Shown here in pieces: positions 1 through 6,609 of a DNA stretch of 17,737 nt (position 1 is its first letter; each line of letters begins with the position of its first letter). Below the pieces are notes generated by a model that did not search any database, was not told the origin of the DNA, and was given only the letters and a program-made list of their open reading frames with translations. The DNA comes from Desulfonatronaceae bacterium UBA663 (GTDB lineage: Bacteria > Desulfobacterota > Desulfovibrionia > Desulfovibrionales > Desulfonatronaceae), in assembly GCA_002299865.1 (NCBI GenBank), contig DBNV01000070.1:1-17737 (forward strand). The letters are read 5' to 3'. A program made the position numbers and the translations under genes.

Positions 1-582
1 CTTCCACCCGGACAAGTACCCATCAAAGGAACGGCGCCCGGCATTGAGCCAGACAAATCCCTGATGCAGCCAGACGCGGTAGCCGAATTTCTCCAGGATC
101 CTCCCCCATCCAGGGTTCACGAAGTGAAAGCAGCAGCCGGACATGTCGTTGATTCGACAAAACGATTCGATTTCCCGGCACATGGTCATGCTCAGCAACG
201 TTTCGTCCGCTTGCATGGCCGTCAGGAACCGATACGCCTGCACCGGGGTGAACGGGCTCATGCCGACCATTTTCGGGTAGTAGCTAATACCCATGCTCGA
301 AGCCAAATGGGCCCAGGCATGATCAAAAACAAACTCTCCGTCGCTGTGCGCCTTGACGTACAAAGCGGCGGCACCGATCAGCCTCTGCTTGAAGCGCACG
401 GTCAAATGACACGGCCGCCAGCCCGTTGCGGCCCCCACGCTCCCCGAATCTTCCAGAAGCCGCAACCACTCCCACTGTAAAAACGGCCGGTCCCTTTCCC
501 GGCACAGACCGTTCCACTGTCCGGGATCGATCTCGTCGATGCTGGAATGCCATGCGCAGACCAGCGAGGGTAACGCCGTCAT
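1..582 (-). CDS. FemAB-like / DUF482 acyltransferase-fold protein, C-terminus cut off by window edge
   Basis: Translating the minus strand from the ATG at 582 gives 194 codons with no stop before the window edge. Visible features are typical of the FemAB-like family PF04339 (GNAT-like fold, often called peptidogalycan biosynthesis proteins): PFLQWEWLRLLEDSGSVG at residues 33-50, the ATGWRPCHL stretch just after it, YVKAHSDGEFVFDHAWAH near 75-92, and YYPKMVGMSPFTPV near 101-114. Family members are about 380 residues, so roughly half is present. The family is thought to transfer acyl or aminoacyl groups, but its substrate is not firmly known. The ATG is the only reasonable start: the codon just upstream (588-586) is an in-frame TAG, and a GAGGGGG run lies some 9 bases upstream. 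It lies downstream of the HIT/GalT-like gene on the same strand, separated by about 215 bases. Confidence 0.88.
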   Translation of the reverse strand, partial: MTALPSLVCAWHSSIDEIDPGQWNGLCRERDRPFLQWEWLRLLEDSGSVGAATGWRPCHLTVRFKQRLIGAAALYVKAHSDGEFVFDHAWAHLASSMGISYYPKMVGMSPFTPVQAYRFLTAMQADETLLSMTMCREIESFCRINDMSGCCFHFVNPGWGRILEKFGYRVWLHQGFVWLNAGRRSFDGYLSGWK

Positions 583-585
583 CCC

Positions 586-750
586 CTAAGCCCCCTCAAA
601 GAGCATGACCGCCGCCACCCTGACGCACAAGGCTGCCGCGGCCGACAGTTCGGCCAAAGTCCCTTGGACCAGGCTGGACACGATGATGGCCACCGGAATG
701 GACGCCGGGACATGGCGCAAGAAAGTGGTCTGGTGGAACAAAGGACGCAT
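586..750 (-). CDS. Doubtful 54-codon hydrophobic small ORF
   Basis: An ATG at 750 opens 54 codons ending in TAG at 586, three bases before the start of the FemAB-like gene. The C-terminal half is hydrophobic (PVAIIVSSLVQ followed by an alanine-rich stretch to VAAVMLFEGA), so it could be a single membrane helix. No Shine-Dalgarno sequence is visible ahead of the ATG. The same frame is open further upstream through the CCGGGC repeats, as expected by chance in GC-rich DNA. I do not recognise it. It may simply be untranslated leader of the FemAB-like gene. Only the tight spacing to that gene and the hydrophobic stretch speak for it. Confidence 0.18.
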   Translation of the reverse strand: MRPLFHQTTFLRHVPASIPVAIIVSSLVQGTLAELSAAAALCVRVAAVMLFEGA

Positions 751-766
751 ACTATGGACAAACTTA

Positions 767-798
767 GGCAAGCCCGGCTTGCCGGGCTTGCCGGGCTT
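767..798 (-). terminator. GC-rich hairpin with short tandem repeats at the end of the HIT/GalT-like gene
   Basis: On the plus strand AAGCCCGGC (770-778) pairs with GCCGGGCTT (781-789), and GCCGGGCTT is repeated again at 790-798. An alternative pairing uses GGCAAGC (767-773) with GCTTGCC (777-783). The structure overlaps and follows the TAA stop (799-797) of the minus-strand gene, where a transcription-ending or mRNA-stabilising hairpin is expected. No T-run follows in the minus direction, so intrinsic termination is uncertain. Confidence 0.45.
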
Positions 799-2464
799 AC
801 CGTTGAAAACCACGCGCCACATCCCGGCAGGCTGCGGCCCGGCAGGCCGCAGCAAAATCCTCAGGATAATGGCCGACAATGTAGCGCAACTGGGCCTCGC
901 TGAAACCTCCCGGCGCATAAGGCAGCTTCGGCAAGAAGACGTAGAGCAGACGCTGATCCTCATCCAGCGAGTCGAAACGCTTTGAGTATTCTATGCCCGT
1001 GACCATCCGCACCCCCAATCCTTCGAGAATCCTTTGCGCCAAGAGCATGGCCCGGTCCAGGGCCGCCCTGCAGGCGAGATCAGCCTCCAGGATGTTGCCC
1101 ACTGGCGAGAGCGGCAGGAGTTGCAGCTCGAAACCCGCAGTTTGGGCCTTGGGCACGAAGAGCAGCACATGCTCGTCCTCATGGACGATCAAGCCGGCAT
1201 TGCCCGGCCGTCCGTCCGTACGCCTGTTTGTGCGCAGGGCCCGCAAATAGTCCTCAAAAAAGCCGTGTCCGGTTTCGGACCGATACTGTCTGACCACTTC
1301 GGCCACCAGGTCGCCGCAGGCAAATGCCGGCCTGGACGATGCTTTGCTTGCGCCGCCGCCCTCAAGGAAAGAAACCTTGGCAGGGACCAAGGCGTACTGT
1401 TGGTGCACTTGTTGATGCGAAGCATGCAGCCGGTACCCGCTGGGCGCGAAGTCAAAACCAAAGTTCCAGCCCCAAAGCGTTGCGTTGAAACACCACTCCC
1501 GCCCATCGGTCCGCCCCTTTTCCAGTTCCGCCAGGATCGCCAGGCGTAGCCTCTCCAGTTCGTCCGGACTCAGGCACCGGCGTCTGGAAACGACCAACCC
1601 CAGTTCTTCGGCCAGCCGGACGTAGGTCCGCTGATAGTACAAATGCCGCAAGCCGTGCATATCCGTGCAAGACAAGTCCCCAACGGCGTAACGGACGGCG
1701 TCGTCGGCCATGTTCGCGGCGTAATGTCCCCAGGGGATATAGCTGTTGCGGCGCAGATATTCAAAGATCTGGGTTTGCCGATCAGAATCGGCCATGTCGC
1801 CGACGATCTCGCTGTCGCCCTGCGTGCCGGGCCGGAGCACCAAGGCCCTCTTCAGGGCGTCGGGCAGGGCCGCATTGTTCACTAAGACCTCAAAGAGATC
1901 ATGGCGATGGATCACGGGCCTCATCCGGCCATGCCCATCCTCCTCGTAGCGCAAGCCGATCGGCTCACCGGTATCGGGGTGGCAAATTAATGCACAGGAT
2001 ATTCTGGCCAGCATCTGCAAATCTACGGGATCGGTGGAAGCGGCGGCCAAGGCCAGCAGCAACGGCTCCGGCAGGCTTGCAAAACAATACTCCTCCTGCT
2101 CAAGCAACACCTCGCCCCGGGCTTGATTCCTCAACCAATGACTGAAGGAACAGCGAGCCGGTTTCGGCAGCCTGATAGACGCGTCGGACGGTACGCCCTG
2201 AGCCTTGGCGTCGGCCCGGGAGGAATCAATATACGTGACGCCGCGGAATGGGAACGCATTGGGTATTTCGTAAATTCTCGCGGCTTTCGGCACGAACACA
2301 TCGGTTTCCGGAAAGTTGCGCCGGTTGTCCACGGTTTTGCCCTGCTCATCCGATCCCAACGGGACGACGTGATCCTGTTCGCGCAGGTTGACCACGCGAT
2401 AAGAAGGATCGTGGACGCCAACGCGAAACACGCCGGCCGAAGTGATGCACGTTCGAAGACTCAT
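797..2464 (-). CDS. Uncharacterised 555-residue protein, possibly HIT/GalT-superfamily nucleotidyltransferase-like
   Basis: The start is the ATG at 2464, because GGAGG (2475-2471) lies six bases upstream; an open extension to 2563 lacks such a site. The product has 555 residues, with no signal peptide or membrane segment visible. I do not recognise the family with certainty. Two segments resemble galactose-1-phosphate uridylyltransferase and related HIT-superfamily enzymes. The first is HASHQQVHQQYALVP (347-361), where QVHQQ resembles the HxHxQ active-site motif with the first His replaced by Gln. The second is LIVHEDEHVLLFVPKAQTAG (425-444), followed by FELQLLPLSPVG, like the 'edehf-vP-PfE-lP' pattern of such enzymes. 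W325, F326 and a WGWNFGFDFAPSGY run precede the first motif. The N-terminal 300 residues show no motif I know. If the resemblance is right, it would transfer a nucleotidyl group to or from a sugar phosphate or dinucleotide, but no substrate can be named. It is transcribed divergently from the TatD gene. Confidence 0.85.
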   Translation of the reverse strand: MSLRTCITSAGVFRVGVHDPSYRVVNLREQDHVVPLGSDEQGKTVDNRRNFPETDVFVPKAARIYEIPNAFPFRGVTYIDSSRADAKAQGVPSDASIRLPKPARCSFSHWLRNQARGEVLLEQEEYCFASLPEPLLLALAAASTDPVDLQMLARISCALICHPDTGEPIGLRYEEDGHGRMRPVIHRHDLFEVLVNNAALPDALKRALVLRPGTQGDSEIVGDMADSDRQTQIFEYLRRNSYIPWGHYAANMADDAVRYAVGDLSCTDMHGLRHLYYQRTYVRLAEELGLVVSRRRCLSPDELERLRLAILAELEKGRTDGREWCFNATLWGWNFGFDFAPSGYRLHASHQQVHQQYALVPAKVSFLEGGGASKASSRPAFACGDLVAEVVRQYRSETGHGFFEDYLRALRTNRRTDGRPGNAGLIVHEDEHVLLFVPKAQTAGFELQLLPLSPVGNILEADLACRAALDRAMLLAQRILEGLGVRMVTGIEYSKRFDSLDEDQRLLYVFLPKLPYAPGGFSEAQLRYIVGHYPEDFAAACRAAACRDVARGFQR

Positions 2465-2593
2465 GAAAGACCTCCGCATGTGGCGTTGGTTGAAAGCTTG
2501 GCGAAAAGGCGGGCAAAAAACAAGGCCTGCCGGTAAAAGTCCAGGCGTGACAAGCCCTGACACATGTCGTAATTGCTTTTTTGGGAAACTAAA

Positions 2594-2670
2594 AACATGA
2601 GGAGTTTGTCTTCAACAGTGACCGTCTAAAATCGACCTCGCCCCTAGGAAAAGAACAAACTCTTCATGTT
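2594..2670. repeat. Long imperfect inverted repeat between divergent genes
   Basis: The left arm AACATGAGGAGTTTGTCTT (2594-2612) matches the reverse complement of the right arm AAGAACAAACTCTTCATGTT (2651-2670) with one substitution and one extra base. The arms are 38 bases apart. The repeat lies in the 225-base spacer (2465-2689) between the leftward HIT/GalT-like gene and the rightward TatD gene, and its right arm ends 19 bases before the TatD start. It could be a regulator-binding dyad serving both promoters, or a stem in the tatD leader. I see no convincing -35/-10 pair in the spacer. Confidence 0.6.
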
Positions 2671-2689
2671 CCCTTAAGAGAACCAAACC

Positions 2690-3511
2690 GTGTCCTCAAA
2701 AAAACAGGTTCAACCGCACGCATTCAACCTGCCTCTGGTCGGCGTGGAAACGCACGCCCATCTCGATTTTCCCGAGTTCGCCGAAGACTTAGACCAGGTC
2801 CTGCGACGGGCCGCGCAGACGGGGATTGCCTGGATCGGAAACATTTTCCTGTCCCCGGACGCTTATCAGACTCACGCCCCCCTATTGTCTCAAAAAACCG
2901 GACTGTTCTTCACCCTGGGCGTGCATCCGCACGAAGCCGTCACCGTGAATGAAGACGTTCTCGCGGACATGGAGCAACTGTTCCGAGAGGATGACAACCT
3001 GCGGGCAGTGGGAGAAATCGGACTGGATTTCTACCGGCACCGCAGTCCTCCAGACGTCCAGATCAAGGCCTTTCAGAATCAGTTAGCCTTAACCCGCGAC
3101 CTGGAACTGCCCGTTGTCATCCATTCACGGGAAGCCGAGGAAGAAACGCTGCGGATTCTCCAAGACATGGGATTTAAGGGGCGTCAGCTCCTCTGGCATT
3201 GTTTCGGGGGAAGCCCGGATCTGGCCGCGAAAATCCTTGCCCAGGGATGGCACGTATCCATCCCGGGCACTGTGACCTTTCCCAATAACACGAACTTACG
3301 CGAGGCCGTGACCAAAATTCCGCTTTCGCGCATGGTCCTGGAGACGGACTGCCCATTTCTGACGCCGCATCCCTTCCGGGGCAAACGCAACGAGCCGGCC
3401 CGGATGGCCTATACTGCGGCGGAAATAGCTAAGCTTAAGGGAGAGGGATTGGAAAAAATCTGGACGGAATGCGCAGCCACGGCCGAAAAATTCTTCAGTT
3501 TGCCTGCTTAA
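2690..3511 (+). CDS. TatD-family metal-dependent DNase
   Basis: A 273-residue TatD-family (PF01026) hydrolase of normal length (family about 255-270). The metal ligands of this TIM-barrel family are all visible: HAH (H22, H24) in THAHLDF, E109 in VGEIGLDFY, H145 in VIHSRE, H170 in WHCFGG, and D220 in LETDCPFLTP. Family members are cytoplasmic 3'-5' exonucleases or deoxyribonucleases linked to DNA repair and DNA degradation; which activity this copy has cannot be read from sequence. The start is GTG at 2690, with AAGAG about nine bases upstream. An upstream ATG at 2666 is closed by TAA within a few codons. No terminator is obvious behind it. The next gene, fliK, is 328 bases away, so the gene may be transcribed alone. 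Confidence 0.95.
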   Translation: MSSKKQVQPHAFNLPLVGVETHAHLDFPEFAEDLDQVLRRAAQTGIAWIGNIFLSPDAYQTHAPLLSQKTGLFFTLGVHPHEAVTVNEDVLADMEQLFREDDNLRAVGEIGLDFYRHRSPPDVQIKAFQNQLALTRDLELPVVIHSREAEEETLRILQDMGFKGRQLLWHCFGGSPDLAAKILAQGWHVSIPGTVTFPNNTNLREAVTKIPLSRMVLETDCPFLTPHPFRGKRNEPARMAYTAAEIAKLKGEGLEKIWTECAATAEKFFSLPA

Positions 3512-3839
3512 TATGGTTGACCTCAAGTAGGAATTTCAACACCGCAATGTCTCCCGGCTTCAAGTGCAGATAGATGCTGCTTAGACCACGTCGGATACTC
3601 ACGGCGTTGCGATTTGGACATGCGTTGTTTCTAGCCTATCCTTAAGCCTGGAAACAAGCCGTGTGGCATTGCCGCCGACCAGGGTCCTTACGCTCCTAAC
3701 TTCTCCTGCTCGTTCCCGAACCCGTTCCCGTACTCATCCACGGTGCTTGCTACGTTGCCGGCAAAACCTTTTGTAAACGCGTCCGGGAACGGGATCGGAA
3801 CGGATTTTGAAATTCAAAAGCTGCAAGGAGAAAAAAAAC
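3512..3839. other. Gene-free stretch upstream of fliK, containing an inverted repeat
   Basis: No plausible coding frame is seen in these 328 bases. The only clear structure is the inverted repeat at 3711-3803. I looked for sigma-54 (GG-N10-GC) and sigma-28 flagellar promoters and found no good match. It probably holds the promoter and leader of the fliK-flgD-flgE unit, but I cannot place the start site. The last bases carry the fliK ribosome-binding site, AAGGAG at 3825-3830. Confidence 0.5.
3711..3803. repeat. Imperfect inverted repeat with CGTTCCCG motifs, upstream of fliK
   Basis: The left arm CGTTCCCGAACCCGTTCCCG (3711-3730) matches the reverse complement of CGGGAACGGGATCGGAACG (3784-3802). 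The inner ten bases are perfect (CCCGTTCCCG with CGGGAACGGG), and the outer part differs by one substitution and one missing base. Each arm itself contains two CGTTCC-like units. The 53-base loop is long for a terminator. The repeat lies 37 bases before the fliK ATG, in the leader or promoter region, so it may be an operator or a folded leader element. Confidence 0.6.
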
Positions 3840-5765
3840 ATGCAAATTTTTCCCTCTTTCGAGGCCGTCGACAAACCTGCCGGCAATCGACTGTTCGACC
3901 TTGACGCAAACTATCTGGGCCGTTCCGATGCGGACTTCATAAATATCTTCAACTCGTTCATGCAAAGCAAGGATGCGGACGCGCCCTTCCAGGACGCCTT
4001 GCCCGACCCTCCCAGGGTGCGATCCGACCATGCTAAGACTGGCTTGGTTTCTGTTTATGACGACCCGCCGGCAAGCGTGCACCAAAAGAACATGCCCGCG
4101 AACAAGGAAGATTTTACCCAGTTGCGGAAAAAACTGGAACAACTTGGCGTGGACAAGGATGTTCTGGACCGGGTTGAGGAGTTGTTCGACAGGGCCGACA
4201 CGGTCACTTGGGGCCAAGTGTACGAGGTATTGCGCGAACCACTGGAAAAGAAAACCCACATCAAGCTCAGCGCCCTGCAGCAACAAGACGTCATCAGCCT
4301 GTTCAACAAGATGGGCTTTACGCCCCAGGAAGCCAAGGCCTTGCTGGGAGACATTCTGGACAACAAGTACGACGCCGTATGGAGAAAAGTGCAGGACATG
4401 CTCTCCTCGCTGACCAATGGTCAGAGCATTCCCACAACAGCTAGGGAGATTGCCTCCCTGCTCAAGGCTCTAGGGCTGGATCTGCCCGACCTGGTCAAGT
4501 CCGGGCTCAAAAAAATCACCCCTGAAGCCCAGGCCATGCTCCAAAAGATAATGAGCGAGCAGAAACTCTCGCCAGAACTTCAGTCCGCCATGCAAGCCGT
4601 TCTCGCCGCGGCCAAGGGAGAGGCCAAGCCCAACGCTGAAACCCTAAGCGCAATGCAAAAAATTGTTGCGGCAGCGCTCAAAGGAACAATCAAACTGGAC
4701 CAGAACACCCTGGACGCCCTGAAAACAGCCTTGCAAAACGCGGCTCCCGGCGTGAATCTGGAGCAATTCCTCAACCGGCTTTCCGGGGATGCTCTCTCGC
4801 CGAAAGAAATGCGGAACATTCTGGCTATGATTAAGGATGCGGTCATGACCAACAATCAATCCAACCAGGCAAACAAGGGTGAAATTCTTTCGGAAATCCA
4901 CAAGGCTATGGCCGGTGCCGAGATCAAGGCACAGCACATGGCTCAGACAAACCGCATGGATGGTGATCCGGGCACGTCGCGCCTAGGCCAGAGCGACATC
5001 ATGAAGACCATAAACAACACGGTCGGCCGGGACAACGGCTCTGCCGGTGGCTCTGCCGGTGAACAAAACCCCGCGCGCAACCCTCAAAGCGGCGACAAGA
5101 ACGCCCAGGGCTGGAATAGTTTCTGGGACAAGATCAACGTGAAAAATACCGTGAAAAACGCTCCTGAAGGGGCCGGCACAATAATCAAGGATGTCGGCAA
5201 GGACATCGGCGCCGACACCCGCCCCGCAGCAGGCCAACCCGCCGCCATAGCCGCAGAGGCAGCAGCCCGCAGAATCATCAATAACGCGCCGGCTCCGCAC
5301 CGGACGGTTCTGCAGCAGATCCATTCCGGCCTGCTCCAGAACATGGGGCAAGGCCGCCAGCAATTAACCCTGCAACTCAATCCGCCGGAACTCGGCAGCC
5401 TGACCGTGAACCTGAGAGTCTTCGGCAAGGAGGTCCACGCCGTACTCCGCGCCGAAAACCAGGACGCCCGTCAGCTCATAGCCGAAAACCTGCCGCTGCT
5501 GCGTCAGTCCCTGGAAACTCAGGGACTGAAGGTCAGTCGTTTGGAAGTCCAGGCCCAACTGCAAGAACAGAATCAATTCACCCAACTCTGGCAGGGCATG
5601 GACGGTCGAAAATTTCAGGACCAAGACGCCAAGACCCAGTGGGGCGCCCTTGGCCGCGGCCAAACCAGGACCGGCACGTCCGGCCCAGGTGATGCAAGCG
5701 GCCTGGAGCAGTCTGTCATAGAATGCCGCACGGGCCGTAAAGGCGGCATTAACCTGATCGCGTAA
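3840..5765 (+). CDS. fliK: Flagellar hook-length control protein FliK
   Basis: The product has 641 residues. The C-terminal Flg_hook domain (PF02120) lies at about 500-590: RQQLTLQLNPPELGSLTVNL starts at R506, followed by VHAVLRAENQDARQLIAENL and LRQSLETQGLKVSRLEVQ. In FliK this domain contacts FlhB and switches the export gate from hook to filament substrates. The N-terminal part acts as the exported molecular ruler. The N-terminus here (DFINIFNSFMQ) fits an unprocessed type III export substrate with no Sec signal. Residues about 226-335 form degenerate helical repeats of about 20 residues, and 385-440 is Gly/Asn-rich linker. E. coli FliK is about 375 residues, so this is a long form. The ATG at 3840 is chosen because AAGGAG (3825-3830) lies nine bases upstream; an in-frame TTG at 3807 has no such site. 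flgD follows 31 bases downstream. Confidence 0.93.
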   Translation: MQIFPSFEAVDKPAGNRLFDLDANYLGRSDADFINIFNSFMQSKDADAPFQDALPDPPRVRSDHAKTGLVSVYDDPPASVHQKNMPANKEDFTQLRKKLEQLGVDKDVLDRVEELFDRADTVTWGQVYEVLREPLEKKTHIKLSALQQQDVISLFNKMGFTPQEAKALLGDILDNKYDAVWRKVQDMLSSLTNGQSIPTTAREIASLLKALGLDLPDLVKSGLKKITPEAQAMLQKIMSEQKLSPELQSAMQAVLAAAKGEAKPNAETLSAMQKIVAAALKGTIKLDQNTLDALKTALQNAAPGVNLEQFLNRLSGDALSPKEMRNILAMIKDAVMTNNQSNQANKGEILSEIHKAMAGAEIKAQHMAQTNRMDGDPGTSRLGQSDIMKTINNTVGRDNGSAGGSAGEQNPARNPQSGDKNAQGWNSFWDKINVKNTVKNAPEGAGTIIKDVGKDIGADTRPAAGQPAAIAAEAAARRIINNAPAPHRTVLQQIHSGLLQNMGQGRQQLTLQLNPPELGSLTVNLRVFGKEVHAVLRAENQDARQLIAENLPLLRQSLETQGLKVSRLEVQAQLQEQNQFTQLWQGMDGRKFQDQDAKTQWGALGRGQTRTGTSGPGDASGLEQSVIECRTGRKGGINLIA

Positions 5766-5772
5766 CCTAAGA

Positions 5773-5788
5773 CCACACTTTGTGGAGG
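5773..5788 (+). promoter_or_regulatory. Small hairpin covering part of the flgD ribosome-binding site
   Basis: CCACA (5773-5777) can pair with TGTGG (5781-5785) around a CTT loop. The GG at 5784-5785 is also the start of the GGAGG Shine-Dalgarno sequence of flgD (5784-5788). A five-pair stem is weak, so this is only a possible way to limit flgD translation or couple it to fliK. Confidence 0.25.
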
Positions 5789-5796
5789 ACGATCTC

Positions 5797-6501
5797 ATGG
5801 ATACCGGCCTTCTCAGCAACAGCACTTTCAGCAACATCGTAGGGCGCGCCAAAAACGATTTCGCCCCGGAGAAACCAAAAACAGGCGACAAGTCCGAGCT
5901 GGACCGCAACGCCTTCCTGCGCCTGCTGACCACCCAACTGGCCCACCAGGACCCTTTGAACCCCATGAAGGACAAGGAGTTCGTGGCCCAACTGGCCCAG
6001 TTCTCCAGCTTGGAACAGTTGAACAACATCGCTGAAACCATCGGCGAGTTCAAGAAAGCCTTTGCCCGCCAGGAAATGCAGAACGCGGCAGGATTCATCG
6101 GCAAGCAGATCCGGGCCGCGGGCCGGAGTCTGAGCAAGAACGATGAGGCCATCAGCTCTTTTTCCTACCAACTGCCGGATCCGGCTAAAAAGCTGTACGT
6201 GAATATTTTTGACTCTCACGGCAATATTATCCGTTCCATCACCTTGCCCGGCCGGATGCCCGGCCAGCATGAATTCATCTGGGACGGCAAGGACCACAAC
6301 GGCAAGGACCTGCCCGACGGGGTGTACTCCATTTTCATGGCCGCGGAAGGCAAGAACGGGGAGGCCTTGATGGTCAACACTAAGACCAGCGGCGTAGTCT
6401 CCGGCGTGGTCAACGACGGGGACCAAGTTTACTTAAGGCTTGCGGACGGCAGAAGCATCAACTTCCGGGATGTGCTGGAGGTAGTGGGATTAGGAAGCTA
6501 A
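5797..6501 (+). CDS. flgD: Flagellar hook assembly scaffold protein FlgD
   Basis: A 234-residue FlgD, normal in length. The N-terminal domain (PF03963) is shown by FLRLLTTQLAHQDPLNPMKD at 40-59 and FVAQLAQFSSLEQL at 62-75. The C-terminal half has the Ig-like FlgD domain (PF13860), including WDGKDHNGKDLPDGVY at 162-177. FlgD is the cap that sits on the growing hook and guides FlgE subunits into place, then is lost when the hook is complete. The ATG at 5797 is chosen over an in-frame GTG at 5782 because GGAGG (5784-5788) lies eight bases upstream of the ATG and overlaps the GTG region. The gene sits 31 bases behind fliK and 104 bases ahead of flgE, as part of one hook-building unit. Confidence 0.96.
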   Translation: MDTGLLSNSTFSNIVGRAKNDFAPEKPKTGDKSELDRNAFLRLLTTQLAHQDPLNPMKDKEFVAQLAQFSSLEQLNNIAETIGEFKKAFARQEMQNAAGFIGKQIRAAGRSLSKNDEAISSFSYQLPDPAKKLYVNIFDSHGNIIRSITLPGRMPGQHEFIWDGKDHNGKDLPDGVYSIFMAAEGKNGEALMVNTKTSGVVSGVVNDGDQVYLRLADGRSINFRDVLEVVGLGS

Positions 6502-6525
6502 ATCATCCCAAACTAAACGGTAAAA

Positions 6526-6609
6526 ATGCAAGATCTCGACAACATTATCACCATCCCTGCGCATCATGTTCAAGGCGAGCCGGGGACAAACCAAGGAGTA
6601 AAGCCATGA
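6526..6609 (+). CDS. Possible 27-residue small ORF overlapping the flgE start
   Basis: An ATG at 6526 opens 27 codons (MQDLDNIITIPAHHVQGEPG and seven more residues) ending in TGA at 6607-6609. The stop overlaps the flgE ATG as ATGA, the arrangement seen in translationally coupled genes. No good Shine-Dalgarno sequence precedes the ATG, and I do not recognise the peptide. flgE has its own strong ribosome-binding site inside this frame. Chance is a fair explanation for a frame this short. Confidence 0.2.
   Translation: MQDLDNIITIPAHHVQGEPGTNQGVKP

Noticed and set aside
64..480. A 138-codon plus-strand frame at the left edge
   Set aside because: The minus strand here encodes a recognisable FemAB-like protein that runs off the window; the plus frame is its shadow.
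3512..3839. A sigma-54 promoter ahead of fliK (TGGACATGCGTTGT and GGTGCTTGCTACGTTGC were tested)
   Set aside because: The GG to GC distance is off by one or more bases in each candidate, and sigma-54 needs exact spacing.
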